A DNA stretch of 64,000 nucleotides from Labia minor (Eukaryota > Arthropoda > Insecta > Dermaptera > Spongiphoridae), in contig OY720345.1 of the NCBI GenBank assembly GCA_963082975.1, positions 32,496,611 to 32,560,610 of the forward strand, given 5' to 3'. Positions 1 through 11,700 of this stretch are shown here, piece after piece. Under the pieces are notes generated by a model. That model saw only the letters and a program-made list of their open reading frames with translations. It did not search any database and was not told the DNA's origin. The position numbers and the translations under genes were made by a program. Position 1 is the first letter of the stretch. Every line of letters starts with the position of its first letter.

Positions 1-205
1 TATAATTAGACCTAAATTTTATTTTATAAAATTATTTATACTTATTTTAATCTACTTCTTTTAATTAAATATTTATTTTTGTAAATAAAAATAAACTATT
101 TAATTTCACTAAATTAAAGACAAAGGACATCTGCAAAAAAATCAATAACTTTTATAACATTATTAATAATATTTACTTTTATTAATATTTGATATATTGT
201 TTCAG

Positions 206-1971
206 ATTGCAATTATATTTTATTGGGATTTGCGGGAAGTGAAGCTTTTGTTTGGAATTTGATTACCGGTAGATTACTAAACCGCTTCAATTTATGTGGA
301 GCTGATTTTAGAGCATTACTTTGGGCTCGTCAAGATCATGTAAGTATATATATATATATTTCTTATTGAACGTTCTAGACGGTATTGAAATTTCGTCAAA
401 TCTCTATATATAAAATTTTTTTTTTTAAATTAATTATGTAATACTCACATTTTGTTTAAATTGATTTATTTTCAGGGAAAACTCTTTTTAATAATGGATT
501 TGAAAGAGTGTCTTCAGTTGATTGCTGTAAATCTTTCATCAGGAAAATGGAAAAAGATTAACTCTTATAATAAGCCAGACAGTTCCTCACAGTAAGTTAT
601 TTAAAAATATTTTTTTTCTTTAATTAGGCAATAAATAGGAAAAAAACATGTAAAATCATAAATTCCTACGTGAACAATCTATATTGAATGCAGGTTTTTT
701 ATAATAATTCAGGTATAATTTGTATAAAATTAAAGAAAAATCTTGCTTTATTTATCTAAACTAGTGATTTTTAGATTGTTTTTGTTTTCATTTATAACAT
801 TCCGGTTTTTCTTATTTTTTTATTCTTAACATATAGTCAAAAGTATAAAGGTTATATTTAACTTTTAATAAAGAAGCTGAGTAGAACATTTTGTGTATTA
901 TAATAGTTTCCTCTGATATAATTTAATAATAAATAAATACAAATTTTTAAATTAATAATAAAATCCTTAACATTACTTTATGCACTTACCCATATAGTTT
1001 TATTTTTATCTCATTTTAAATCCTATATATCAGCGGTCGCCAAACTTTTTGACACCACGGACCAGTTAATTCATAATTTAAATCCCGCGGACCACTAATA
1101 GTATTTTTAAGTGTTAAATATATTTATAAATAAAAATTGTAATCAAAGAACACATAAAATGTACCTAGTTAATAAAATGAAACTATTATCACGTATTGTT
1201 ATGAATTGAATCATGTTTTAATGCATCTTAAAACATAACTTAACATGATGAGTAAGTATATTCCACATTTTTCTGCGGACCAGCGAAATTTTCTCGCGGA
1301 CCACTAGTGGTCCACGGACCACCACTTTGGCAACCTCTGCTATATATAAAATTCTCGTGTCACAAAACTTTGAAATCATACTCCTCCGAAACGGCTGGAC
1401 CGATTCTTATCAAATTTTTTTATGCATATTCAGTAGGTCTCAAAGAAGGTTTTTATTTTAGTATCAAACCGCTAATTGGTAAGGTGTGTCCAGGGGTGGT
1501 ATTTACCTAAAAATAGTTTAGTTACAATGCTAGATCATAGATTGTTTTATGTAATATACTGATTGAAACAAAATGGATGAAAACCTTTTACTACTTTCAA
1601 CCAAATCATATGTACCACTCGAGGGTACAGGGGGCGGAGTCCCCGTCTAGATGTTAAGAGCGCCGAAGGCGCTCTGAGCAGCTAGTAATAATAATAATAA
1701 TCATCATCATAAATAGTATTTATATTTAATGATATTACTTTTTTTTAGAATAAGTAAAGTGTTTGTTGAAGAAACATTCTTGTTAGCGGAAGATAAGAGT
1801 CAACAAGGATTTGTATCATGGGAATTGAGTTCTGGATTGCTTTTACTGAGTGCAACAAGAGATCATGCTTCAGAAATATATCTCAGTTCACGATATGTGC
1901 TCATAATTAAGCCTGATTGGTCCATTCAAACTCTTGATGCTCTTGAGTTAATTCGAACCAAAGTGCAATAA
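206..1971 (+). CDS. WD40-like protein, last three exons (5' part outside the window)
   Basis: Three exons join in frame: 206-339, 476-591 and 1749-1971, ending in TAA. All have clean AG/GT borders (TTTCAG acceptors, GTAAGT donors), and phases match at both junctions. Exon 1 encodes a typical WD repeat ending, GSEAFVWNLITGRLL. The later exons read like further blades (KLFLIMDL..., FVSWELSSGLLLLSATRDH). The predicted C-terminus is ALELIRTKVQ. WD40 proteins are beta-propeller scaffolds; I cannot name the orthologue, so no specific role is claimed. The upstream exons lie before position 1. The 1157-bp last intron contains a Helitron with a hAT element nested in it. A possible AATAAA lies about 160 bases after the stop. 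The exon structure is well supported; the family call is moderate and rests on the repeat-like WN/WEL motifs. Confidence 0.72.
1021..1685 (+). mobile_element. Non-autonomous Helitron, full length, in a WD40-gene intron
   Basis: The 5' end is TCCTATATATAAAATTCTCG, read after removing a nested hAT insertion. The 3' end is CTAG at 1682-1685. Just upstream of it is a perfect 8-bp hairpin, AGAGCGCC-GAA-GGCGCTCT (1657-1675), then GAGCAG and CTAG. The host bases are A before TC and T after CTAG, as expected for Helitron insertion between A and T. It contains no helicase and must have moved in trans. About 350 bp remains once the nested element is discounted. A truncated relative with the same 3' end lies at 19388-19535. 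Confidence 0.82.
1031..1339 (+). mobile_element. hAT-type MITE nested in the Helitron
   Basis: A 309-bp element that begins CAGCGGTCGCCAAACTTT and ends AAGTTGCC-like in inverted orientation (...TTTGGCAACCTCTG). It is flanked by a perfect 8-bp target duplication, CTATATAT (1023-1030 and 1340-1347), the hallmark of hAT transposition. It has no coding capacity. A closely related copy in the opposite orientation lies at 18080-18351. The duplicated target is the Helitron's own 5' terminus, so this insertion is the younger one. Confidence 0.88.
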
Positions 1972-4935
1972 TTAATGTAATTAGTTATAAAAGAAAAAGG
2001 ATTTAAGGGTCTTATTTCTTGTATAGAATTAATATCTACAACTTCCTTATTCTAATTAATTGAATACAAAGCTGATTGTCCATTTTTATACCAGAACGAT
2101 ACCTAATTTATTAAAAAAACGACTTGAAAATTAATAAAAAAATGAAATAATGGGATTTGATATTCAATTTTTATACAAAAATTTTTTGAAATATGATAAA
2201 TGATCTCAAAAACTTTGTAATTAAAAAATAATCAGTAATCTTCTAATGGATGAATTTTTGTATTCTTTTTAATTTAAAACAATTTTCTTTTTTTCTTAAA
2301 TCAAATCTATAAATATAATTTATTGTAAAAAGTATATAAATATTTGAACTATATCTATATATATATGTGTAATATTTAATTTATTGAGAAAAAAATCATG
2401 TAAATTTAAATATTTTTTTCAACAATCAATTATAGCAAAGAAAATTGTATCAAGCCAATTTTTTAATTTAAATGGTTGATTTTTTTTTAATTGATTTTAA
2501 GATTTGTAGATAATTTGTACAGATATTCATATATATATATATATATATAAATGAAAGTTGAAAATTGAGAATATTTGGCTCGAAAAAAAATATTTTTCTT
2601 AAGTCCCAAATTTATTTGTGAATTTTTCAAATTAAATTTGTGACATTCATAAGATTTCATAAATCTATAATATAGATATATTTAAAAATTATTTATTTAT
2701 AAAATCTAAACATAAATTTTCTTATATAATTGTTAAATATTATTTTCTAAATGAATTATTTTTGGATCTAATATAGTAACTTTGTTTATTATTTTAAATA
2801 TATTTTATTTACTTTTTCTTCTAATTAAGTTTAAGAAATAATACTTAATAATGAATTAATATTTTTTTCTTAAATTTGGTTCACTTAATTATAAAAAGAA
2901 CTAAAAATATAATGTCCATTTTAAATAATTGAAAAATAAAACCATTAACAATAGAACTAAAACTATGAAAAAATTTAATTTTTCAATACAAATATCTTTT
3001 AAATAATTGTTTTTATTAAAAGTTTTCTACAAATTAATATTTGATAAGAAAGAAATCAAAGAAGAATTTAAGTTTACATTAAATTCAAATCCTATGCGTA
3101 TTTCTTGAAAAATAACAAGCTCATTTACCTTAAATGTACAAAGTGTATCATTTTAGAGTATATAAATATATAAATGATTTATTTAATTTAATCTTGTATT
3201 ATAAAATAAATCTTGAAAAATTTTACAATGAAATATACATTATATAAAATTTTGATAAGTCTATAATTTATTCATGTGAATTTATTTTTAAAAAACTCAT
3301 TCAAATAGATTTAATTTATTTATAATATTTAAATTAAACAATAATTATTAATGAAAGTTAAGAACATAAAAAAAATTGATAATTTAATTAATTTAATTAA
3401 ATAAAATCATAAATCACAGATTTCAAAATATATAAATATATATCATATTTCAAATATAAAAATATTTTTTTAGTAAATTTTAAATATATAAAATTTTAGT
3501 GCATTACTTCATAAATTATCTAATAATCCGTGTTTTACTTAACATTTTCGTATAAACATACATATCATTAATCATCTTCATCATCATCGTCTTGTTATTA
3601 TTTTATTAAATGATGATGGCAACTTTAGGAAACACAAAAAACAATCTTTCTTTATAGTCATTTGATATCAAATATACTTAATTATGTTTGAAAATATATA
3701 TATCCTTATTACCACAAAATACGTTATTACGTTAATCTTGCTAAATCTTTTGAAATAATAATAAAACTTAATTTCTATAACGTCCATGTTTTATTTTTTC
3801 AATATTATTAATTCAATAATATACATATTTAATATTATATTCAACTTCCATTTAAAAAAGTCGATTATTTGATTATATATGTTTATACCTTCATCAATTT
3901 CATCTTTTTGATTAAATACATTCTGTAAATTAACATTCATTATTGTAAATATAGACAAAATTTATCCACTAAAAAGCTTTTCTTGTTTCAAGAAAAAAAT
4001 AAATTTTAATATGTTACTATTATTTAAAAAAAAGAAATATGTATGAATTATCATAATCTTGCTAAATCTTTTGAAATATCCATGTTCTTTTTAATTTGAA
4101 TAGATAATCTTTTCAGACAAATTTTATAACGTATCAATATCACTATCGAAGAGTATTTTTCCTTGTGGCTTGGAATAGACGTATTAAAGTTTTTATCGTA
4201 AAAATTGCTAAAAAAGTTATTACAAGGTTTTCCAAATCCACTAGCGATATATATATATATTATTTTGAAATGTTCAAATTTTCACAGGAAATTTTATACG
4301 AAAATATCATATCAATTTTAAGAAAATTATAAATATTAAAAAAGTGATATTCATGGATTGAAACCTAATTTTGTAACAGTAATTAATTATTATATTTGCT
4401 TCTAGGAGAGGGCTAGCTACCATGAAATGCACTCTTAAAATACTAAAGTCTCTTATACACCAAGGAAATTTTCTGAAGATTGAGTCTGAAAAATCCAAAT
4501 AATCCATTTGTAAAAATGATTGAACAGGCACAAACTTGAGGAAATCCAGTTCATTTATAGGTCTGTGATAGGGACCACAGACCATCCGTTAGGGACCTTA
4601 ATGTATATATTTTTTCGGAATATAAAGATGTGACAGAAATCAAATCAACGTTTTTTATTTCATTTAAAAATTTTCTTATTTTTAAAATTATTTCTCATAC
4701 TTGGTAAAATTTTTTATAAACATCTTAAATATATGGATAAATTTATCTAATCATCGAATGTAAGTAAATAGTTTAAATTTTTCAAATTATACGCTAATAC
4801 CCGTGCTGTTATCTAGTGTGTATTATATGAATTTTCTACGCCATTATTTTAAAAATTTATTTGAAATGTTTGATATTTCAATTTATTTTCTTTAATTATA
4901 TTTTTCACTAATATTTCCTTATAATACTCACCAAA
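1972..4935. other. Intergenic AT-rich spacer without a recognisable gene
   Basis: Nearly 3 kb of A/T homopolymer runs and short (TA)n tracts. A less AT-rich stretch at about 4395-4600 has a 92-codon minus-strand frame (4307-4585), but no splice or domain signal supports it. The downstream edge holds the promoter and 5' UTR of the acetyltransferase starting at 4936; no clear core-promoter element was identified. Confidence 0.6.
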
Positions 4936-6282
4936 ATGACATGTTATGTAATTATTAGGCCTTTTTTACCAGCTGATAGTGAAAGATGTAACCAATTATT
5001 AAAAGAAGGAACAATGAGCACCGTAAATGCTGCCTTTTTAGCAGGTCTTACAAGAGAGATAACCTTTCAAGCAATGATTTTACTATCCGCCTTAATGTAT
5101 ATATTTATTCAAGTGCCATTCCAAATCACTGTTATGTCCATACCTATTGTTATTACCTCGATGTATGTTTTAATTTATTTGGGCCATCTCTTTAGAGCAC
5201 TTGAATTATCTCAAGAATCCATTCCCAGGTATGTTCTTAATTCATTCATTCAAATTTAATGAGAAAATTGATTTAAAAAAAACTTTTTTGTAGCATAATT
5301 CACTTTCATGAAAAAATAATAATTTATTCATATTTTTAAGAGATTGGCCTCAATTATCTACATTAAATAATTTAATTTTTCGAAAGCAAATAAGTTATAT
5401 TTATTAAAAGCAAATAAGAATATAAATGTTTAAGTCGATTTCAAGAAATATTCAACAAATTTTGTATTTAATTATATCTCGTTTAAGTCAACTAAACAAT
5501 ATTTCTTATTAACTAATTATTTGATTAAATTTTATTAAAAAAGGTATAATTTGACAAAAAGATGATGAAACAGTGGATATCACTGAGATTTCGAAATTTC
5601 TACATCAAAATGTCCTAATATTATGAATATTAAGTGTACAATCTATATATGAAACTTAATAATTTAATTTCAGGAGATATATGTCAGATAAATATACTGG
5701 ATTTTGGGTCGCCGAAGCTTATGAACCATATCTTTTAAATAAAACGCCTGAACATTGTTATTATAGAATAATGAATGAAAAAGAAGTCCAGACATTTCAG
5801 ATTGATCTAAATAATTATAAAAAAACGCTTGTTGGCACAATAGCTATTAATAAATGTCGAAAATTCGATAATGTCGCATGGCTTAGGAGAATGTCAGTAA
5901 CAGCAAAATATCGTAGAAAAGGTATTCTAATAAAAATCTCAGAAAAATTGATTTTCATCATTATAATTATCAGTGTTTAAGGTAACTATTTTTCTTTCAT
6001 TTATCATATTTAATTTTATTTTCAGGTATTGCTAAAGCATTAGTTAAAGAAGCCTTACAATTTTGTGCAAATCAGGGATATTTATATGTGGAACTAGTTA
6101 CTTCGGAATGTCACGATGCTGCTAGAGTCCTTTATTCACATCTTGGATTTGAAATGAAACAAATGTATCACCGTCCAATTATAGGTAGTCTAGTCACTAT
6201 TGTAATGTATCAGATGGTGCTTCCGATTAATCCTAATAGAAATTATAAACTCTATAAAAAAGAAATAGAAAGCAATATATAA
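4936..6282 (+). CDS. NAT8-like membrane N-acetyltransferase (GNAT family)
   Basis: Three exons (4936-5228, 5674-5921, 6026-6282) give 265 residues with matching phases. The N-terminus reads VIIRPFLPADSE, the usual start of NAT8/NAT8L/NAT14-type proteins. Residues about 43-85 form a long hydrophobic segment, probably a membrane-anchoring hairpin. The GNAT fold follows: GFWVAEAYE, then VGTIAI, then the acetyl-CoA-binding motif A, YRRKGIAKALV (R-x-x-G-x-A, about residues 177-187). This motif is split exactly by intron 2. The fold ends with ARVLYSHLGFEM. Family members acetylate amino groups (cysteine conjugates, aspartate or lysines) at the ER membrane; the substrate cannot be read from sequence. 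The ATG at 4936 is chosen because it gives the complete family N-terminus. The family is certain, the subfamily likely. Confidence 0.88.
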
Positions 6283-6399
6283 GACTGATAATCTTTTCAT
6301 ATAATTTAATTATTCATAAATATTAATATTTGCTTAATATTTAATAATATATTTACATATATTATATATATATATTTATATATATTATATATACAGATA

Positions 6400-6405
6400 A
6401 ATAAA
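6400..6405 (+). terminator. Poly(A) signal of the NAT8-like gene
   Basis: A canonical AATAAA lies about 118 bases after the TAA stop, following a (TA)n tract. It is the first such hexamer downstream, so it is the likely cleavage signal. Confidence 0.5.
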
Positions 6406-6524
6406 GTGAACTAACAGCAATATAAACATTTACTATTATATACAATTTTAAACAATAAAGTTTACAATTTCAATCTTATTTTTATTTAAATTCCTTAAAA
6501 ATATTTTTATTAATATACAAAATC

Positions 6525-7350
6525 TTAACATACAAAACGTAGAATTTGAAAATTTAGAAAAATTTAAATACTTAGGTTCTGTAATCACGAAAAATAATAT
6601 TGGAGAAGAATTTAAATCGAGGTCGCAATCGGGTAACACGTGTTATTATGTAGTAAAGGGGCTTATCTCATCAAAACTATAATCAAAGGGGATCAAAATT
6701 AAAATATATAAAACAATTATTTTGCCGGTTATATTATACGGATTGAGGCATATTTAGAGTAGTTAAAAATGAAGCCAAAGAAAGATGAGGTCACCGGAGA
6801 ATGGCGGAGACTTCATAACAAGGAATTGCATGACCTCTATGCATGTCAGAGTGATGAAATTAAGAAGGTTGCGTTCGGACATATAGCAAGAATGGGTGAT
6901 GGGAGACTAAGAAAGAAAAATATTTTTGGGGAGACCGATTGGGAAACGTCCGGTTGGAATTGGGTGGGTGGATAATGTAGGAAATGACTTGAGAAACATG
7001 GGAGAAAATAGAAGTTGAATGGGTGTAGCTCAGGATAGGGATACTTAGAGAAATGTAGTTGTTACGCTAGGGACACGATTTCGAAAGCTAGGTATCGATT
7101 CTTCGATAGTATCGGTATCGAAAAAAAAGCTTAGTCCAGAAAACGTTTTTTTTCTTTTAGAACCAAATTGAAAAAATTAAAAAAAAAGTACGCTGCTAGG
7201 TGCGCTGAGTACCATTCGATACTTTTTTCGATATCACAGGTATGGGTATCGATGGTATCGGAAGCAAAGTATCGATACTCCGATAGTATCGAAGCATCGC
7301 TAGTGTCCCTAGTTACGGCCAAGAACTTCCATCGAGACAAAGAATAGATA
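6525..7350 (+). mobile_element. LINE 3' fragment, broken by a hAT insertion
   Basis: Decayed C-terminal part of a LINE ORF2. In the + frames one reads FKYLGSVITKNN, then IKIYKTIILPVILYG, both standard post-palm motifs of LINE reverse transcriptases. After a short deletion comes GEWRRLHNKELHDLYA and a GHIARMGDGR-like tail. Stops and frame changes show that it is dead. A 244-bp hAT element (7068-7311) splits its tail: AAATGTAGTTGTTAC resumes as TTACGGCCAAGAACTT. Two sister fragments lie at 18765-19362 and 59877-60530. Confidence 0.75.
7068..7311. mobile_element. hAT-type MITE with TATCGATA motifs
   Basis: The inverted ends are TAGGGACAC and GTGTCCCTA. The right flank reads GTTACGGC and the left flank GTTACGC, consistent with an 8-bp target duplication that has lost one base. 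The uninterrupted target is visible in the sister LINE copy at about 19293-19320 (GTTGCGGCCAAGAACTT). The interior has many ATCGAT/ATCGGTATCGA repeats, including a perfect TATCGATA at 7270-7277. Confidence 0.75.
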
Positions 7351-8136
7351 AAAATATTTTAAGAGATTTATTATTTTTTTTTAATATTTTATTCGAAGAA
7401 ATGTATATATTAACATTTAATTTATTCATTTTTATACAAGTTTTTATTCTTTACTGCTCTTTCTTAAACTTTTTAAGTTTTGTTTCTTTACTTCACTCTC
7501 TGGTATATATCTAGTTTATGGTTCAGATATAATATATATATATATATTAAGAATAACAAAAAATAATAAGTATATAAATTGAAATAATCTATTATTATTT
7601 TGTGAAAATTAATAATAGAATTATAAATCAATAAATTTTTGTTAAGTCAATTCAATTATTTGTAAAATATATTTTGAGAAAGTTTATATAATTTCTTTTA
7701 CATATTCACAACCATATTGATAAAGCCAATCTCATACTAAATATATTGTTTACCTAATGTAAAAGTAATTATATGGTATCATCAATAATTAACTAATACA
7801 CAAAAATTGTTTAATAGAAACAGAGTTATAATTACTTAATTATAAGCTTTAAATAAATATTGTGTAGTAATATCCGCTGGATTAAATTTTAAGTTTCGAG
7901 GGCGTTGCCATCAATATGATCTTACTGTTCTCAGTTCCCTTACTATCGTCGGTCGGTAAAAAAATGGAAAATATTCAACAGTTTGGTCGGTCAGTTAAAA
8001 AGCTTGGGTGGGTCATAGGTTCGCCATCACTGATATAGAATATCCCTAGTCAATTGAGATAAAAAAAATATTTTTTTTAAATATCTTTATGACTAGCAAG
8101 TAATATACAATATATATGACGTCAGATCAGCACACA
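7351..8136. other. Spacer with a Helentron-like end fragment
   Basis: AT-rich sequence between the LINE relic and INO80C. At 7937-7962 it holds CTTACTATCGTCGGTCGGT, identical to the left terminus (inverted) of the Helentron-like family described at 21969-22594. No coding sequence was seen. Confidence 0.5.
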
Positions 8137-8142
8137 TTTAAT
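8137..8142 (-). terminator. Possible poly(A) signal of INO80C
   Basis: ATTAAA on the minus strand, about 58 bases beyond the stop codon. No AATAAA is nearer. Confidence 0.35.
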
Positions 8143-8199
8143 TTGAAATATCTTTCAACGTAAGTGAATGAGAAAGGAGGGGAGTAAATCGTATAGAGT

Positions 8200-9298
8200 T
8201 TATATATTTGGCATTGCACCTCGCAAATTCAAGTATCCTGCAGTGATATCCATTGGAAGGCTACGAATAGTTTGAAATTCTTCCGAATTTGCGAATCTCA
8301 ATTTAGTTTGAGGATCTGTGTATTTTGCCTAAAACAAAACAAAATATATATATATATAAAGAATGCACATAATATAAATATATATAAAATTTTTAAAAGT
8401 GTATATTCATTAAGTGGTATCTGATTATTTAAGTTAATATTCCTTTCTTAAATATATAGATAAAGCAAATTTTAATATACTTAATAAAATGTAATTTTGA
8501 GTAAGTAAAAATAGTTTAATAATAATATTGGTGAATAATAAAAATATATCTTACTGGAAGTCCAGAAATATCTGAATATTTTTTATGAGGTCTGAACGAA
8601 GGTGGAGCATCAATTGTACTATCTAAAAATAAAAATTATAATTAAATAATAAAATATTAAGAAATAATAATAATTAAGATGATCTCACAATGAGGAATTT
8701 TTTTAGCTTGATAGATTGGTTTCTCCTGTGCTATAATTTGTTTGAGAGATTTCCAAACCCGTTTTTTGTTAGAATTTTTCAATTGCTAAAAAATAAAAAA
8801 AATTACTGCTAATAAAAAAAAGATATAAAATTTCAAAATTATAAAATAAATAAGTCTGATTAATTTATAAATATTTATTAAAGTTCAAAATATTAGGGCC
8901 TTAATTATACTAAATAATTGTACAAGTCTAGATGGGTATATATAGTTTCAAGTTTAATTAATTAAATAAGGATGCATCTATGAAATTAAATATGAGAAAA
9001 ATTAAATAAATGTTACTTTTTGACACAGTTTTTATAAAAATTATTAATCAACTTATTTTAATAATTAGATAAAAATTTAGTTTAATTTATTTACTTGAAA
9101 AGATTTTGCTTTAAATCCTGGTTTTTTTGGTTCATTCGATTTTTCTTCTTCAGTGGTATTATTTTCTTGTGTTGATCCTTCAGCTGGTGTGTCATTTTCA
9201 GGTGGAGGCTAATAAATATCATATATATATAGTAAAATTATTTATTAAAAAATAAAGAAAATACATACACTTGCTGCTCTTTTTTTACGGCCTCCCAT
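8200..9298 (-). CDS. INO80C: INO80 complex subunit C (Ies6 homologue), complete
   Basis: Five minus-strand exons (9269-9298, 9095-9208, 8689-8785, 8555-8622, 8200-8328) join in phase to give 145 residues. The start is MGGRKKRAAS, basic, followed by an acidic/Pro linker (PPPENDTPAEGS). A KKRVWKSLKQII segment leads into the YL1 C-terminal domain: SFRPHKKYSDISGL, YTDPQTKLRFANSEEF, IRSLPMDITAGYLNLRGA. That domain order and the K-K-Y-S-D-I-S-G-L and Y-T-D-P-Q motifs are diagnostic of INO80C/Ies6. In the INO80 chromatin remodeller this subunit works with Arp5 to couple ATP hydrolysis to nucleosome movement. The protein is shorter than human INO80C, mainly in the poorly conserved N-terminus. A TGACGTCA element at 8117-8124 lies just past its 3' end. 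Confidence 0.95.
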
Positions 9299-9638
9299 AA
9301 TTGAAAATTATTAATTAGAAATATTAAAAAAAATAATAAAAACAATTCGACCTCGGTAATTTAAATAAAAAATATAATTTTGGTTTGTTTCATTTATTAA
9401 ATTAATAAATACAATAAGTTAAATTGGTTATTACTAATATATCATATCAAAAAAATCAAATTTCAAATGACATTTGAAAATTTAGGGATATTTCTTTTTT
9501 ACTAAAATTTCGGCGGATTTTTGAATTTTAACTATGAACCTATTAATTATTAATGAAATATGTTAATTTATTTTTAAATAAGAATTAATTAAATAAGTAG
9601 TACTTGTTTTAGGAAAAATTAGAGAAGTTTTTCTAACC

Positions 9639-9829
9639 CTAGATGACCCAGGCAGAACTGGATAGACATTCCTTATTTCGCTAATTCTTAAATAATGGAA
9701 TCACATTGGCTGTAGCATCATCGGGTATTGCGGCAACTTTATTGGATGGTTGCAGAACATCTCATTCAGTATTTAAGCTACCATTAAATATTCAAAATAA
9801 CCCTGACGCAGTGTGCAACATAAAAAAGT
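9639..9829 (+). pseudogene. Helitron helicase remnant, Walker A region
   Basis: One frame begins LDDPGRTG followed by a stop where the Walker A lysine should be. A +1 frame then continues ITLAVASSGIAATLL and SHSVFKLPLNIQNNP. This is the N-terminal helicase segment of Helitron Rep/Hel proteins (PIF1-like). The stop, a frameshift and the lost lysine show that it is inactive. The matching downstream part lies at about 11205-11700, separated by other repeats. Confidence 0.75.
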
Positions 9830-10033
9830 CGAATTGGCAGTCGTGGGACTGGCCGAGAGAAGTGAAAACTTGTGCGTAAGAAATTTGAAAGCAGACGGAA
9901 TGCGCACCAGCTTCACGAGAAAAATGAAATTTATATACGTATATATATATATATATAAAATTCATAATTATTTTTTTCAGCAAACTGATTATTATTACAA
10001 AAATTTTAAAAATACGATGTGTATGAATATATA

Positions 10034-10533
10034 TATATATATGTCTGTCTGTCTGTCTGTCTGTGTGTGTGTCTGTCATATACTCAAAAACTACCCGTCC
10101 GATTGCGATGAAACTTTCAGGGATTGTTGTGGGCGTCCCAGGGAAGGTTTTAGTGTAGTTAAATCCAAAATTAATTTATCCAAAATTAATTTAATTAGTA
10201 ATATTTTGGTAAAAGTCTATTTATGGTTACCATGGTTACATTGAAAAATTTACAATAAATAAATAAAAATAATTGGAAATCTTTTCAACTTATTATTTTG
10301 ATAAATTTTATTAATATTTTTAATTTTTTTTAAACTGCCAAAAATAACATACCCATAATAATAGTTGTAATAAAAATAAAAATATAAATCACAATGTAAG
10401 TAAAATATTGAATCGTTTTATTTATATTGTTTCAATTATTGTTTGAATATTTATTAAATTTATATATAGATTCTTAATATTAATAATTCCAATTACTTTC
10501 TTGAAATTTTTTTTTATTTAAAAGCATATTCAG
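10034..10533 (+). mobile_element. Partial copy of the 895-bp Helitron family
   Basis: From the (GTCT)n/(GT)n tract through CTCAAAAACTACCCGTCCGA, AGGGATTGTTGTGGGCGTCC and GGTTACCATGGTTACATTG to AAAGCATATTCAGCAT. This matches the first half of the full-length minus-strand element at 38261-39155. Both termini are missing here. Its right edge runs directly into another repeat family. Confidence 0.75.
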
Positions 10534-10830
10534 CATATCTCACAAATTTGAATTGGATAAAATAACATATATTAATTTAAATTAAATTAAATTAATTCAA
10601 TTATAAATTAAAATTAATAAACAATATTTATTAAACCAGCGAAAGTTTGGCTCTTTTTTGATGGCACCACGTCACGTGTTGGCGCGTGAGATTTCCAGTG
10701 TTAAAAAATTAATTCTGGTACTTTCAGCGATTCTATCAGGCTGAAATTCTATATATAGCAGTTTTATACAATTATTAATCCTGTGAAAAATTATCAAACA
10801 TATATCTTTATTTTTACGGTCACACACACA
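10534..10830 (-). repeat. Interspersed repeat family B, partial copy
   Basis: Inverted relative of 25928-26535. Shared landmarks are CTCACAAATTTGAATTGGAT, ACCACGTCACGTG, the GGCGCGTGA region and CTGGTACTTTCAG. It ends in a CA-microsatellite near 10822. Non-coding. Confidence 0.65.
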
Positions 10831-11204
10831 CACACACATTTAAAAATTAATTTATTAAAATATATATTATATAATATATTATATATAGTATATAATTTAA
10901 TATATATATATATATATATACATTCTGAAATTAATTTTAAATTATATAAATATATTAGAAATTAATTTAATATAATTTAACACATAATAATATATTAAAA
11001 TATTTTATTTTATATATACATAATTTAGTAATACTGATTATTAATGTAAATATAAATAATAATATTTAATATGGCAAATATGTAAAATTTTGTAAAGAAT
11101 GTATCAGAAGTTTAGTGTCTAACATTCTGGCGTATTGCGCATGCGTATATCGGTCGGGTCGGTCGGTCGGGTCGTTTTGGAATCTCACGCGAGTTCTATA
11201 CTTT

Positions 11205-11700
11205 TTCCCCATCCCGCAAAAGTGCTCAACGCCGCTAAAGAAGTTTTCACTTCAAAAACAATCGCAAATAGCCATAATGCTGAAACAGTGAAAAATTATC
11301 ATATGGGATGAATGTACCATGGCACACAAACATTCGCTTGAGGGGTTGAAGAGGACATTGAAAGATATTAAAAACAACGACAAACTATTTGGTGGCACTC
11401 TATTAGTTCTTTCAGGTGACTTCATGCAAACACTTCCCGTCATTCAACGTTCAACAAACGCTGATCTAATCAACGCCTGCTTAAAAACATCGCCATTGTG
11501 GCGTAATGATGAAAAAGTACAGCTGAAAGTAAATATGCGCGTTCAAATGCTTCAAGATCCTTCCGCTGAAACATTCTCAAAACATCTCTTAGATATCGGT
11601 GATGGAAAACTCACTAGAAACTGGATACGTAAAATTACCGACTGAATTCTGCACAATCATTGAATCGCAAAATTCAGCTTTCATAAGTACTGTATCTGTC
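11205..11700 (+). pseudogene. Helitron helicase remnant, Walker B region
   Basis: Frames read TSKTIANSHNAETV, then IIWDECTMAHKHSLEGL, where WDEC is the Walker B/DEAD-like box of PIF1-type helicases. A 108-codon open stretch follows: KNNDKLFGGTLLVLSGDF, QTLPVIQRST, SPLWRN, VQLKVNMRVQ and SKHLLDIGDGKL. The frame then shifts; the expected LPTEFCTIIESQNSA continues in another frame to about 11690. These are core motifs of the Helitron Rep/Hel helicase. The Rep (HUH) domain is absent from the window. It is an old autonomous element, now broken. Confidence 0.85.

Noticed and set aside
4307-4585. 92-codon minus-strand ORF upstream of the NAT8-like gene
   Set aside because: No domain, no splice context, low-complexity C-terminal part; a chance frame in a less AT-rich patch.
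9792-10244. Overlapping ORFs on both strands around the (GTCT)n tract
   Set aside because: They are built from the microsatellite and Helitron repeat sequence, not from a gene.
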